Positions 8,100-16,214 of a DNA stretch of 64,000 nucleotides are shown one piece after another. Source of the stretch: Neisseria animalis (GTDB taxonomy: Bacteria > Pseudomonadota > Gammaproteobacteria > Burkholderiales > Neisseriaceae); assembly GCF_900636515.1 (NCBI RefSeq), contig NZ_LR134287.1, positions 248,001 through 312,000 on the forward strand. The letters are read 5' to 3'. The translations under genes and the position numbers were made by a program. The notes beneath the pieces are model-generated. The model was not told where the DNA came from, did no database searches, and saw only the letters and a program-made list of their open reading frames with translations. How positions within the stretch are numbered: the first letter of the stretch is position 1; every line of letters begins with the position of its first letter.

Positions 8100-8864
8100 A
8101 TGCCTACATTTGGTGGCGGCGAGCTTGTCTTGATTGCGGTGTTTGTCATCGCTGCTTTGTTGCACGGCATTACAGGCACAGGGTTTTCGCTGATTGCCAT
8201 CGGCGGGCTGTCTATGCAGTTTACACTGACCGAATCGGTGCTTTTGGTGTTGTTGCCGACCGCTTTGCTGAATCTGATTGCGTGGCTGTGCGGTGGCGGT
8301 TCGCTTTGGTTTAACTTGACTTATTATCTGCGCCGTTATTGGCTTTTGGTGTCGGTTTCGCTCGTTGCCGCCATGCTTGGGGCAAAACTTTTGCTGTGGG
8401 TTAATCAGGCTTATCTGCTTATCGCGCTGTCTACCGTTATCTTGTGGTATGTGGCGGCAGCGGCAACGGGGCGGCAGTTTGTCCTGCCTGATACGCAAAA
8501 GTCCATGATTGCTGTAGCGGTGGCAGGTGGTATTGCAGGCGGTGCGGTTAATGCCATGTCGCCGATTTTGATGATGTATCTGCTTGCCGTCCGCGCCGAC
8601 AAACTGACTGTAATCAAAGTGGGCAACGTGTGCTTTTTTGCAGGCAAGCTCGCCCAACTGGTTGTGCTGTATCCTGCATTTGACACGCTTTCACCTAAGA
8701 TGTGGCAACTGATGTGGCTGGCAACGGCTCTGGCGGCGGCAAGCGTTTTTGTGGGGTTGTTTTTGGGTAGGTTTTTACCGCAAAAGCAATTTAAGCAACT
8801 GATTTTAATCGTATTGTTTTTGATTGCCTTAAAGTTGGGCATACAGGGCGTGCAGGGGATTTAA
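8100..8864 (+). CDS. Sulfite exporter TauE/SafE-family membrane protein
   Basis: 254 residues with about eight transmembrane segments in two related halves. The first repeat begins FVIAALLHGITGTGFSLIAIGGL and the second VAVAGGIAGGAVNAMSPILMMYLLA, both with the G-rich motif of TauE/SafE transporters. These export or import sulfur-containing organic anions across the inner membrane; the substrate is unknown here. A strong ribosome site (taaggag) precedes it. The FAD oxidoreductase follows after 20 bp, so the two are probably cotranscribed. Confidence 0.88.
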   Translation: MPTFGGGELVLIAVFVIAALLHGITGTGFSLIAIGGLSMQFTLTESVLLVLLPTALLNLIAWLCGGGSLWFNLTYYLRRYWLLVSVSLVAAMLGAKLLLWVNQAYLLIALSTVILWYVAAAATGRQFVLPDTQKSMIAVAVAGGIAGGAVNAMSPILMMYLLAVRADKLTVIKVGNVCFFAGKLAQLVVLYPAFDTLSPKMWQLMWLATALAAASVFVGLFLGRFLPQKQFKQLILIVLFLIALKLGIQGVQGI

Positions 8865-8884
8865 CCTGAATCAAAGGAGATTTT

Positions 8885-9964
8885 ATGCGTACGCAAACAC
8901 TCATCATCGGCGGCGGTTTGGCAGGCTTATACGCCGCTTATCTGCTGGAACAACAAGGCAAAGATTATCTGCTGTTAGAAGCGCAAAACCGCTTCGGCGG
9001 CAGGATTGACGGCTTTGAGGCGGAAAACTTCGAGCTTGGGGCAACGTGGTTCTGGGGCGGTTTCCAGCCGCAGCTTCAGGCATTGGTTGATGAGTTGAAA
9101 CTACCCGTGTTTGAGCAGTACGAACAAGGCGATTTGGTGTACGAACACTCGCCAAGCCAAGCACCGATACGCACGCACGGCTATCACAATTCGCCTGCCT
9201 CACTGCGGATTGCAGGCGGCATGAGTGCGCTTGTCAATGCTTTGCTTGCCAAACTGCCGCCCCGTAAACTCTGCACCGACCGCCAAGTGCAAAGCATTAC
9301 GCAGCAGTCGGAAGGCATTTCAGACGGCATTTTGGTGCAGGCGGCAAATGCAGAAGGCGCGGTGTTTGATTATGAAGCTGACCACGTTTTGCTTGCGCTG
9401 CCGCCGCGTTTGGCGGCAAATCTGGCGTTCAGCCCCAGCCTGCCAAGCGATTTGCAGACGGCATGGGCGGATACGCCGACATGGATGGCACCGCACGCCA
9501 AATATGTGGCGGTGTACGAGCGTCCGTTTTGGCGCGAGCAGGGTTTGTCAGGTGAAGGGCGCAGCAGACAGGGTATTTTGGGCGAAATCCACGACATCTC
9601 CATGCCAAACGGCAAGGCGGCATTGTTCGGTTTTTTTAATGTGCCTGCCCAAGTGCGCAGACAAGTCAGCGATGATGATTTGCAAGCCCATTGCCGCGCT
9701 TTGCTGGTGCGACTGTTTGGCGAACAAGCCGCCTCACCTGTGGCGCAAGTTATCAAAGACTGGGCAAACAGCCCCTTTACCACCACCGAACAAGACATCA
9801 AAGACGGCGGACAGCACCCAATGCCTGCACCAAGCCAGACACAGCAAAGCGTTTGGGCGGATAAAATCATCGGCATCAGCAGTGAATACTCACCGCAGTT
9901 TTGCGGTTATCTCGCCGGTGCGGTGGACGCGGCTGCGCGTGGTGTAAAGCGTTTGGGCGGCTAA
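8885..9964 (+). CDS. FAD-dependent amine oxidase-family oxidoreductase
   Basis: 359 residues with the dinucleotide-binding motif LIIGGGLAGLYAAYLLEQQG (6-25), the flavoprotein motif ALEAQNRFGGRI-like at about 33-43, and a C-terminal FAD clamp (ISSEYSPQFCGYLAGAVDAAARGV). This places it in the flavin monoamine oxidase/protoporphyrinogen-oxidase superfamily. It is shorter than most (about 430-450). The substrate is unknown. A clear ribosome site (aaaggag) precedes the ATG. Confidence 0.88.
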   Translation: MRTQTLIIGGGLAGLYAAYLLEQQGKDYLLLEAQNRFGGRIDGFEAENFELGATWFWGGFQPQLQALVDELKLPVFEQYEQGDLVYEHSPSQAPIRTHGYHNSPASLRIAGGMSALVNALLAKLPPRKLCTDRQVQSITQQSEGISDGILVQAANAEGAVFDYEADHVLLALPPRLAANLAFSPSLPSDLQTAWADTPTWMAPHAKYVAVYERPFWREQGLSGEGRSRQGILGEIHDISMPNGKAALFGFFNVPAQVRRQVSDDDLQAHCRALLVRLFGEQAASPVAQVIKDWANSPFTTTEQDIKDGGQHPMPAPSQTQQSVWADKIIGISSEYSPQFCGYLAGAVDAAARGVKRLGG

Positions 9965-10026
9965 TGCGCCAAAATAAAACCAAGCCACAAATACAGACGG
10001 CATCAACACGATAATATGAAGCAACC

Positions 10027-10368
10027 ATGAAACCCTTAACCACACTCGAGCAAGTGCAGCAGCACGTCCGCCATCAAGGCATCAGGCTATTGTACGTTGG
10101 TGCGCAGCATTGCGGTGTCTGCCACGCGCTTTTGCCCGCCATCACCAAAGCTGTCGCCGAATTTTCGCACATCAGCGCCGCCCAAGTGCGCATTGATGAC
10201 GTGCCTGTGCTGGCGTCTTATTTGCAAGTGATGAGTGTGCCTGCGGTGCTGCTGTTTGCAGACGGCAAAGAATATCACCGCGTGGCGCGTTTTGTGCCAC
10301 TGGCGCCATTGGTACAGGTGTTTGAAACAAGTAAACATTGGACAAATGCCCAGCCCAGCACGCTTTAA
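10027..10368 (+). CDS. Thioredoxin-family protein, CGVC active site
   Basis: A cytosolic thioredoxin-like protein of 113 residues: the active site CGVC is at 29-32 (YVGAQHCGVCHALLP) and the cis-proline is in MSVPAVLLFADGKE. There is no signal peptide. The atypical CGVC and absence of the WC-GPC context suggest a dedicated partner of a neighbouring oxidoreductase rather than housekeeping thioredoxin; this is inference. The gap to the previous gene is 62 bp. Confidence 0.85.
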   Translation: MKPLTTLEQVQQHVRHQGIRLLYVGAQHCGVCHALLPAITKAVAEFSHISAAQVRIDDVPVLASYLQVMSVPAVLLFADGKEYHRVARFVPLAPLVQVFETSKHWTNAQPSTL

Positions 10369-10549
10369 TGCCGTCTGTAAAATCGCCCAAAACGGTTTGG
10401 CTGAATTTTGTAAGTTGTGAAAACTTGAAAATCTTAGAAACTTGACAATGTTGGCGATTTTAAAAACCTTGCAAATTCAAAACTGACAAGTTGGCAAATC
10501 CAGCTTTGTCATTAAATTTTTTCTTTAATGAAAGAGAAGTTTAAATGAA

Positions 10550-10577
10550 TTGCAAATATCCGCACAAACCCTATAAT
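10550..10577 (+). promoter_or_regulatory. Sigma70-type promoter of the nitroreductase gene
   Basis: TTGCAA, a 16-bp spacer and TATAAT, 64 bp before the nitroreductase start, in an AT-rich 270-bp intergenic region. The same region contains two similar stretches (cttgacaatgttggc and actgacaagttggc) that might be regulatory. Confidence 0.65.
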
Positions 10578-10640
10578 ATCCCACCAAAGGCAGCCATTTT
10601 AATCAAAATTGCCGAACAAAACTTAACTTTTTAGGATTTT

Positions 10641-11294
10641 ATGATGAACATCACCGAACTTACCCAAAAGCGTTATGCCACCAAACAATTTAACCCAAAC
10701 AAGAAAATCTCTGACGCAGATTTCGCCCACATCAAAGCCGCGCTGCGCAACAGTCCGTCAAGCGTAAACATCCAGCCGTGGCATTTTGTGGTGGCGGATG
10801 ACGAAGAGGGCAAGGCGCGCATTGTCAAGGCGGCGCAGGATTTCCCGTTTAACATCGCTAAAATCGCAGACGCGTCTCATGTGGTGGTGTTTGCCAGCCG
10901 TATGCACGCCGATGATGCATTTTTGAACGAACTGCTTGAAAAAGAAGACCAAGACGGACGCTACGCCCTGCCTGAGCACAAAAAAGGCGGTGATGATGCA
11001 CGCCGCACTTTCCTAGGCATTCACCGCGACACCATCAAAGATGAAAAAGAGTGGCTTGCCAACCAAGTGCACATCGGCATGGGCTATGCGCTGATGGCAG
11101 CGGCGGTTTTGGGCATTGACAGCATTCCGATGGAAGGTGTGGATTTGGCTGTGTTGGATAAAGAATTCGGCCTGACTGAAAAAGGCTACAAAGCCCTTGC
11201 GGTGGTGTCGTTTGGCTATCATGCTGATGAAGATTTTAACGCCAAATTGCCAAAATCACGCTTGGCAGAAGCGCAAATTTTCACCCAAGCCTAA
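10641..11294 (+). CDS. NAD(P)H-dependent nitroreductase, NfsB-like
   Basis: 217 residues of the FMN-dependent nitroreductase/dihydropteridine-reductase family. Diagnostic parts are KRYATKQFNPNKKIS near the start, NSPSSVNIQPWHFVV (the SS.N.QPW FMN-binding motif, about 37-51) and GIDSIPMEGVD in the C-terminal third. Such enzymes reduce nitroaromatics and quinones by two electrons. The start has two consecutive ATGs; the second (10644) is equally possible. It has its own promoter and terminator. Confidence 0.93.
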   Translation: MMNITELTQKRYATKQFNPNKKISDADFAHIKAALRNSPSSVNIQPWHFVVADDEEGKARIVKAAQDFPFNIAKIADASHVVVFASRMHADDAFLNELLEKEDQDGRYALPEHKKGGDDARRTFLGIHRDTIKDEKEWLANQVHIGMGYALMAAAVLGIDSIPMEGVDLAVLDKEFGLTEKGYKALAVVSFGYHADEDFNAKLPKSRLAEAQIFTQA

Positions 11295-11298
11295 AACG

Positions 11299-11326
11299 AA
11301 AACCCTGCACGTTCGCAGGGTTTTTT
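11299..11326 (+). terminator. Intrinsic terminator of the nitroreductase gene
   Basis: aaaaccctgc and gcagggtttttt form a 9-10-bp stem with a T-run immediately after the stop codon. Confidence 0.88.
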
Positions 11327-11394
11327 ACCGATTCAAAAAACAAAACTGCAAACTTGCCCTGCGCCCGTTTTAGCGTTTACGTCAGAGTTATTTC

Positions 11395-12507
11395 ATGATG
11401 AATCCCAAATTCGCCCCGCTTTTTACCCCGTATACACTAAACAACGGCGTAACCATCAAAAATCGCCTTGTCGTTGCGCCGATGACCCATTGGGCATCAA
11501 ACGACGATGGTACAATGAGCGAGCCCGAACGGCATTTTTTACAAGGTAAGGCAAACGGCTTCGGCTTATTCATTTCAGCGGCAACGCTGGTGCATTCCAA
11601 GCAGGGCAAAGCCTTTGAGGGGCAGCCCTACGCCTTTGCAGAGCACCATTTGCCGAGTTTGCGCCAAGTGGCGGATTTGGCACGCCAAGGCGGCGCAAAA
11701 GCGGTTTTGCAAATCCATCACGGCGGCGCAAAAGCTATTACGGATAACGCTGTCGCACCGTCTGCCACCGAGAATGCCAGAGAATTGAGTGCACCTGAAA
11801 TTGACGAATTGGTACAGGCGTTTGCTTTTACGGCAAAACTTGCCATACGAGCAGGCTTTGACGGCGTGGAAATCATGGGTTGCAACGGCTTTTTGATTCA
11901 GCAGTTCAGCTCGCGCCAAACCAACCGCCGCACCGACAAATGGGGCAAGCCGTCTGCATTCCCCCTTGCCGTCACCCAAGCAGTGATTGCAGCAAGAGAG
12001 CAGGCAGGCCGCCCCGATTTCATCATCGGCTACCGCCTATCCCCCGAAGAAGCAGGCGGCGACGGCTTAACCATGGCGGATACTTTGGATTTGCTGGACA
12101 AACTTGCCGAATTGCCGATTCAGTATCTGCACGTCTCATTGTGGGATTTTGACAAAAAAGCACGGCGCGGGGCGGATACAAGCCGCACGCGTATGGATTT
12201 GCTACACGAACGCCTAAACGGCAGATTGCCGCTGATTGGCGTGGGCAACTTACGCACACCACAGCGTATGCTTGAAGCTTTCAAAACAGGCTGGGCAGAG
12301 TTTCTGGCATTGGGCAAGGCGGTGCTGATGAACCCTGATTTGGTGCATAAATTGCAAAACGGGCAGGAAGCGACAATCCAAACCGAAGTTGACTTGGCGC
12401 AGCCTGATTGCTACCGTTTTCCCGAGCGGCTGTGGGCGATGCAGCAAAAAGGCTTGGCATTTTTACCGCCGAATAAGGGAAGCGATTGGCAGCCTGTGGA
12501 TTTGTAG
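11395..12507 (+). CDS. NADH:flavin oxidoreductase, Old Yellow Enzyme family
   Basis: 370 residues folding as an FMN TIM barrel: LFTPYTLNNGVTIKNRLVVAP at the start (FMN phosphate/ring contacts), the LQIHHGG substrate-binding histidines at about 103-109, and GVGNLRTPQRMLEA near the C-terminal FMN site. Enzymes of this type reduce activated alkenes, and often nitroesters and quinones. The start is a double ATG; the second (11398) is possible. It closes the LysR-associated group of oxidoreductases. Confidence 0.92.
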   Translation: MMNPKFAPLFTPYTLNNGVTIKNRLVVAPMTHWASNDDGTMSEPERHFLQGKANGFGLFISAATLVHSKQGKAFEGQPYAFAEHHLPSLRQVADLARQGGAKAVLQIHHGGAKAITDNAVAPSATENARELSAPEIDELVQAFAFTAKLAIRAGFDGVEIMGCNGFLIQQFSSRQTNRRTDKWGKPSAFPLAVTQAVIAAREQAGRPDFIIGYRLSPEEAGGDGLTMADTLDLLDKLAELPIQYLHVSLWDFDKKARRGADTSRTRMDLLHERLNGRLPLIGVGNLRTPQRMLEAFKTGWAEFLALGKAVLMNPDLVHKLQNGQEATIQTEVDLAQPDCYRFPERLWAMQQKGLAFLPPNKGSDWQPVDL

Positions 12508-12655
12508 GCTTTGCAAATTTTATGAGATTTACAAGCATTGACGGCTAAGTGTGAATGGTAAAACTGCGAAATTCGTTTTACAAACCACCCACATCCTTTT
12601 AACGCCGCCAAACACACCCTTAAACGCCACACCCAACGCCATGCCAAACGCAACA

Positions 12656-12681
12656 AAGCCACAACCTTTGGGCTGTGGCTT
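12656..12681 (+). terminator. Possible hairpin downstream of the OYE gene
   Basis: aagccaca..ctgtggctt inverted repeat, about 150 bp after the stop, without a T-run. The surrounding 230 bp (12508-12738) show nothing else. Confidence 0.3.
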
Positions 12682-12738
12682 GGGTGGGGGTATTTGAAGT
12701 GAGCAAATATTGGGTAAACATCCGGCTAAGCCGCCTGT

Positions 12739-12787
12739 AAGGCCGTCTGCAAAATCTTTGATTCATTTGCAGACGGCCTTTTGTTTT
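12739..12787. terminator. DUS inverted-repeat terminator
   Basis: aaggccgtctgcaaaatc and atttgcagacggcctttt stem, ending in a T-run that runs into the next CREE copy. It can serve both the rightward OYE gene and, less directly, the leftward lipoprotein gene. Confidence 0.72.
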
Positions 12788-12788
12788 T

Positions 12789-12895
12789 TATAGTCATTTA
12801 AAATAAGAATGATACTGCGTTGCTTTGCCTTGTCGTACTATGTGTACTGTCTGCGGCTTCGCTGCCTTGTCTCATTCTTATTTTATTCGACTATA
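12789..12895 (+). mobile_element. Correia-like element (CREE), full length, 107 bp
   Basis: A complete copy with TATAGTC/GACTATA ends. Its right end overlaps the 3' end of the monooxygenase-like lipoprotein gene, supplying its last codons and stop. Its left end abuts the T-run of a DUS terminator. Confidence 0.92.
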
Positions 12896-13342
12896 TTTGT
12901 GTTCCAAGCGTTTTTGCCACATTTTTGAAAACGGGTCTTTGCCGTCCGCGCGGATAACTTCATACAAAGCGGGGTGGGCTTGCGTGCCTTGCGGCAGAGG
13001 GTTGTCCGACTCGTTCCGCATTTTGGCGGTGGCGGCGGCAAAGTCTTGCTGCGTTTCCCATTGGGCGATATTGACTAAGGCAAATTTGCCGTTTGGATTT
13101 AGGCTTTTGTGCAGGCGTGTATTGATGTAGCCGGGCTGTTTGGCGAGAAAATCACGCGATTTCTCCCAAGAGGCGACGGCTTCGTCCACTTTGCCCTCCG
13201 GCACTTCAAAGACGTTAATCAGTACGACGGCTTCTTGGTGTTTGGCAAAGAGGTGTTTGTGGTGCATACCGCGCATACAGCCTGTCAGTATGACGGCGGC
13301 CAGCGGCAGGGCGATTAATGCGGTTTTGAATATGGGTTTCAT
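12878..13342 (-). CDS. Lipoprotein with antibiotic-biosynthesis-monooxygenase (ABM) domain
   Basis: 154 residues. A lipoprotein signal ends in LTGC with C22 as the lipidated cysteine, so the protein is anchored to a periplasmic membrane face. The remainder (AVVLINVFEVPEGKVDEAVASWEKSRDFL, then TRLHKSLNP and FALVNIAQWETQQDF) is the dimeric alpha/beta-barrel ABM/YgiN-type fold, whose members include quinol monooxygenases. The final residues YSRIK and the stop codon are read from the terminal repeat of a CREE. It is third in a leftward operon with cytochrome b561 and a membrane protein. Confidence 0.85.
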   Translation of the reverse strand: MKPIFKTALIALPLAAVILTGCMRGMHHKHLFAKHQEAVVLINVFEVPEGKVDEAVASWEKSRDFLAKQPGYINTRLHKSLNPNGKFALVNIAQWETQQDFAAATAKMRNESDNPLPQGTQAHPALYEVIRADGKDPFSKMWQKRLEHKYSRIK

Positions 13343-13397
13343 ACGGTTTCCTCTTCAGTTGGGTTGGGGGCGGCGGTTTTGCCGGACCGCCGAATGG

Positions 13398-13829
13398 TTA
13401 CAGCATACGCTGCATCAGTTTTTCGCCTTTGCATTGGTGGACGAGTGCCATCGCAATATGGCCTGCCGCCAGAACCAGCAGCAAAAATGCCAAAAGACCG
13501 TGTATGCCGCCGAAAGGCACTTGCGCCATACGCGCCATGCCGGAGGCGGGGACGGCAAACATCAGCATGTACAAGGCAAGGTGTCCGATACGCACGGCAA
13601 GAGCGTGCTGCGGACGGCGGCGGAAGTTTTTCACGGCGGTAACCAAGCGGGCAAGCGTCAGCCAAAACAGCAGAATTCCGACCGCTTTATGGGGCGTTGC
13701 CAAAAATGCCAAGCCGTCGTCGATGTTCCATGCCAGCGCACTGCCGAACATGAATACATATCCCAATGCGGTTGCCCAATGCACAAAGCGGGTGAATGTG
13801 CCGTAGCGTTCGGGGGTGTCGATTTTCAT
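13398..13829 (-). CDS. Cytochrome b561-family membrane protein
   Basis: 143 residues with four transmembrane helices. Histidines at 17 (FVHW), 47 (PHKAVG), 83, 110, 124 and 131 provide the candidates for two heme b groups, as in bacterial CybB/b561. It probably moves electrons between quinol and a periplasmic acceptor or superoxide. The start MKIDTPERYG is preceded by ggagac; an upstream start 20 codons earlier would overlap the previous gene. It lies 55 bp upstream of the ABM lipoprotein. Confidence 0.9.
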   Translation of the reverse strand: MKIDTPERYGTFTRFVHWATALGYVFMFGSALAWNIDDGLAFLATPHKAVGILLFWLTLARLVTAVKNFRRRPQHALAVRIGHLALYMLMFAVPASGMARMAQVPFGGIHGLLAFLLLVLAAGHIAMALVHQCKGEKLMQRML

Positions 13830-13851
13830 AGCAAGTCTCCTTTGGGGCGGA

Positions 13852-14310
13852 TTAACGGGCGGTGCGGTTTTTCGGTTTGCGGATGGCAAAGCCGTCGCGG
13901 ATATTGCGTGCCATCATCATCAGATTTACCGCACCCGCCAGCAGCTCGACCGCCTGCACGGTGTAAAACACGCCGTCAAAGCGGCCGGCCTGAGCCGAAT
14001 GGTTGAGATAAAACGCGCAGGGCAGCAGGACAAGCAGGCCGTTTGCAGCGATAAGCGGCATACGGCGGCGTTTGGCGGCAATCATCGGATGTCTGCTCCC
14101 GCCGCCCATTTTGTTGCCGGTAATGCCCGCCGCCATCATCGCGGGGATAAACAGAACAAAGGCGCAGACGATGTATTGCTTGACCGCCGCCACCGCCGCA
14201 TGGCTCAGAAACAGCTCGGCAACCACGCTGCCCGTTCAAAAAGAAGCAATAAACAGGAAGCCGGCAAAGCCCGAGGCGGCGTGCAGGGAAACCAATGTTT
14301 TGCGGTTCAT
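13852..14310 (-). pseudogene. Membrane protein gene interrupted by an in-frame TGA
   Basis: A ribosome site (ggag) and ATG at 14310 begin MNRKTLVSLHAASGFAGFLFIASF, then a TGA at 14238-14236. The same frame continues without shift as TGSVVAELFLSHAAVAAVKQY and stays open to 13852, giving about 152 residues with four hydrophobic segments in all. The simplest reading is a TGG (Trp) to TGA change within one membrane protein of unknown function. Translation could restart at GTG 14226. It is the first gene of the operon with cytochrome b561 and lies directly under the MarR-type operator. Confidence 0.75.
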
Positions 14311-14344
14311 CAAAATACTCCGTAGTGTGTATAACTTGGAAACC

Positions 14345-14373
14345 AGTTTACAAATATGAAAACCGGTTGTCAA
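14345..14373 (-). promoter_or_regulatory. Promoter and MarR-type operator of the leftward operon
   Basis: On the minus strand TTGACA (14373-14368), a 17-bp spacer and TAAACT (14350-14345). The palindrome aaaccggttg (14360-14369) overlaps the -35 box and spacer. A nearly identical palindrome sits at the same place on the rightward MarR promoter. Confidence 0.7.
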
Positions 14374-14400
14374 CATTAGGCAGGTTAAAAACCGTAAATA

Positions 14401-14438
14401 TCGACAACCGGTTGCTGTTTTTATATACTGGACAACCG
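14401..14438 (+). promoter_or_regulatory. Promoter and operator of the MarR-family gene
   Basis: TCGACA (14401-14406), a 17-bp spacer and TATACT (14424-14429). The perfect palindrome caaccggttg (14405-14414) overlaps the -35 box, and a further half-site gacaaccg (14431-14438) covers the expected start point. This predicts autorepression by the MarR protein. Confidence 0.7.
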
Positions 14439-14555
14439 AAAGGCCATCTGAAAAACACACGGCAGCATTCAGACGGCAGGCAAACGGATAAAAACACATC
14501 CGTACCGCTGCTGTCAGATTTCCAAAATCCAAATTTTAATCACAGAGCAACCGAT

Positions 14556-14996
14556 ATGAACCGTGCAGAAACCCTAAGCCGCCTCATCACCCGAATCTTC
14601 CATGCCAACGGCGCGATACTGGCATGGGGCGACCGTTTTGCCGCCGATTTCGGGCTGACCTCCGCCCGCTGGCAAATGCTCGGCGCGCTGGTGTTGGCAG
14701 GAGAGCCGCAAACCTCGCCGCAAATTGCCGAACGCATGGGCATCAGCCGCCAAGGAGCGCAAAAGCAGCTCAACCTGCTGGTTGCAGACGGCATGATCGA
14801 ACAGGAAGACAACCCCGCGCACAAACGCTCGCCGCTGTATGCGCTGACCGATGCGGGCAGGCAGAAATATGCCGAAATCAACAAAAACTGGCTGGAAACG
14901 GCGCAACGCTGGGCGGCGGATACGGATGCGGCGGATCTGGCTGCGGCGGAAAAAGTGCTGGAACACTTGGTCAGACAAGCGGGAAGGGAGCGTTGA
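14556..14996 (+). CDS. MarR-family transcriptional regulator
   Basis: 146 residues. The winged helix-turn-helix is in LTSARWQMLGALVLAGEPQTSPQIAERMGISRQGAQKQLNLLVADGMIEQ (about 31-80), with the wing at EDNPAHKRSPLYALTDAGRQ. It is divergent from the membrane protein/b561/ABM-lipoprotein operon and flanked by three copies of a CAACCGGTTG-type site, so it probably represses itself and that operon. The ligand is unknown; quinones, phenolics or oxidants would fit the target genes (inference). The ATG at 14556 is chosen because the promoter lies just upstream. Confidence 0.92.
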   Translation: MNRAETLSRLITRIFHANGAILAWGDRFAADFGLTSARWQMLGALVLAGEPQTSPQIAERMGISRQGAQKQLNLLVADGMIEQEDNPAHKRSPLYALTDAGRQKYAEINKNWLETAQRWAADTDAADLAAAEKVLEHLVRQAGRER

Positions 14997-15097
14997 GGCG
15001 GGGTTTTACGCGGCGGATAGGGCGGCGTACAATTCTTATTTTGGGCAAACCGCTGTATTAGAGCGGAATAACAGTAAAATTTTAGAAAGTAACAAGT

Positions 15098-15988
15098 ATG
15101 GGTACAATCTTACTTCTCGACGGCGGCATGGGGCGCGAACTGCACCGCCGTGGTGCGCCGTTCCGCCAGCCGGAGTGGTCGGCATTGGCATTGACCGAAG
15201 CGCCGGATATTGTCCGTGAAACCCATTTGGACTATATCCGCGCCGGCGCGGACGTGATTACGGCCAACAGTTATGCCTTGGTGCCGTTTCATATCGGCAG
15301 CCGTTTCGAGTCGGAAGCGGAGACATTGGCGGCAACGGCGGGCAGATTGGCGCGTGAAGCCGCAGACCAAGGAGGGCGCAAGGTAGAGGTTGCCGCTTCG
15401 CTGCCGCCGCTGTTCGGTTCGTACCGTCCTGATTTGTTTGATGCCGCCGCCGCTCCTGTGCTTGCCGAGCCTTTGTTGAACGGTTTGGCGCAATATGCCG
15501 ATATTTGGTTGAGCGAAACCCAAAGCAGTACCGCCGAAGCCTTGTTTTGGAAAAGTGTTTTGCCGCAGGACGGCAAGCCTTGGTGGGTATCGTTTACCTT
15601 GGAGGATACGCGGGAGCATGACAAACCGCTGTTGCGCTCGGGCGAACAGGTCGGCGATGCGGTAAAGGCCGTCTGCAAAGCGGGCGCGGCGGCGGTGTTG
15701 TTCAATTGCAGCCGTCCCGAAGTGATGAGTGCGGCGGTTGCGGAAGCACGCGCTGTATTGGATACGCTCGATTCGCCTGCGCGTTTGGGTGTCTATGCCA
15801 ATGCTTTCGAACCGGTGGTGGAAGAAATGAATGCGGCAAACGAGGGCTTGGACGAAATCCGTAAAGACACTACGCCGCCCAATTATTTGGACTGGGCGAA
15901 AGAATGGCTGGCGGCGGGCGCGGATACCGTCGGCGGCTGTTGCGGTATCGGGCCGGAACATATTGCGGCTTTGGCAGCATTGAAATAG
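15098..15988 (+). CDS. mmuM: Homocysteine S-methyltransferase family protein
   Basis: 296 residues, a zinc-dependent TIM barrel that makes methionine from homocysteine, in the MmuM type using S-methylmethionine or S-adenosylmethionine. Zinc ligands are C204 (LFNCSRP) and C281/C282 (VGGCCGIGPEH). The N-terminal LLLDGGMGRELHRRG matches the family. There is no neighbouring methylmethionine permease here, so the methyl donor is uncertain. The gene symbol follows family resemblance. Confidence 0.88.
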   Translation: MGTILLLDGGMGRELHRRGAPFRQPEWSALALTEAPDIVRETHLDYIRAGADVITANSYALVPFHIGSRFESEAETLAATAGRLAREAADQGGRKVEVAASLPPLFGSYRPDLFDAAAAPVLAEPLLNGLAQYADIWLSETQSSTAEALFWKSVLPQDGKPWWVSFTLEDTREHDKPLLRSGEQVGDAVKAVCKAGAAAVLFNCSRPEVMSAAVAEARAVLDTLDSPARLGVYANAFEPVVEEMNAANEGLDEIRKDTTPPNYLDWAKEWLAAGADTVGGCCGIGPEHIAALAALK

Positions 15989-16014
15989 TTTGAAAAATAT
16001 ACTCTCCGCCTACC

Positions 16015-16041
16015 AAGCCGTCTGCATTTTGCAGACGGCTT
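16015..16041 (+). terminator. DUS inverted-repeat terminator of mmuM
   Basis: aagccgtctgca directly faces tgcagacggctt with a 3-bp loop, 27 bp after the stop. Confidence 0.8.
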
Positions 16042-16130
16042 GCTTATATGGTGCGGTGGTAATGAATCCGCTGCGTGCCGCGGCTTTTGCGTACCGGCAT
16101 GGAAGCTCGGTTTTTCACCGCCCTAAAGCG

Positions 16131-16214
16131 TATACACATGATACGGCGTTAAGCCTTGCCGCACTTGCTGCTTTTACTTTATGCAGGGTGCGGTAAAGCC
16201 GTATGATTTTGTAT
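16131..16214. mobile_element. Degenerate Correia-like element (older subfamily), short
   Basis: Inverted ends tatacacatgatacggc and gccgtatgattttgtatg enclose CREE-like text (gttaagccttgccgc, gcagggtgcggtaaa). Together with the deleted CREE and several lone uptake sequences it fills most of the 650-bp gene-free stretch between mmuM and the LOG gene. Confidence 0.45.

Noticed and set aside
6021..12507. Idea that the redox cluster is a recent import marked by a foreign DUS dialect
   Set aside because: The intergenic stem at 7927 is CTGAA type, but CTGCA-type sites also occur inside genes of the cluster (around 9452 and 10256), so dialect use does not separate it from its surroundings.
12825..13130. 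Short reading frames covering the 107-bp repeats
   Set aside because: The same peptide text (for example MPCRTMCTVCGFAALSHSYF) recurs at each copy and is simply translation of the repeat.
13140..14006. Open frame of 288 codons opposite the b561/lipoprotein operon
   Set aside because: Antisense to cytochrome b561 and the lipoprotein gene, Arg/Gln-rich shadow composition, no family motif.
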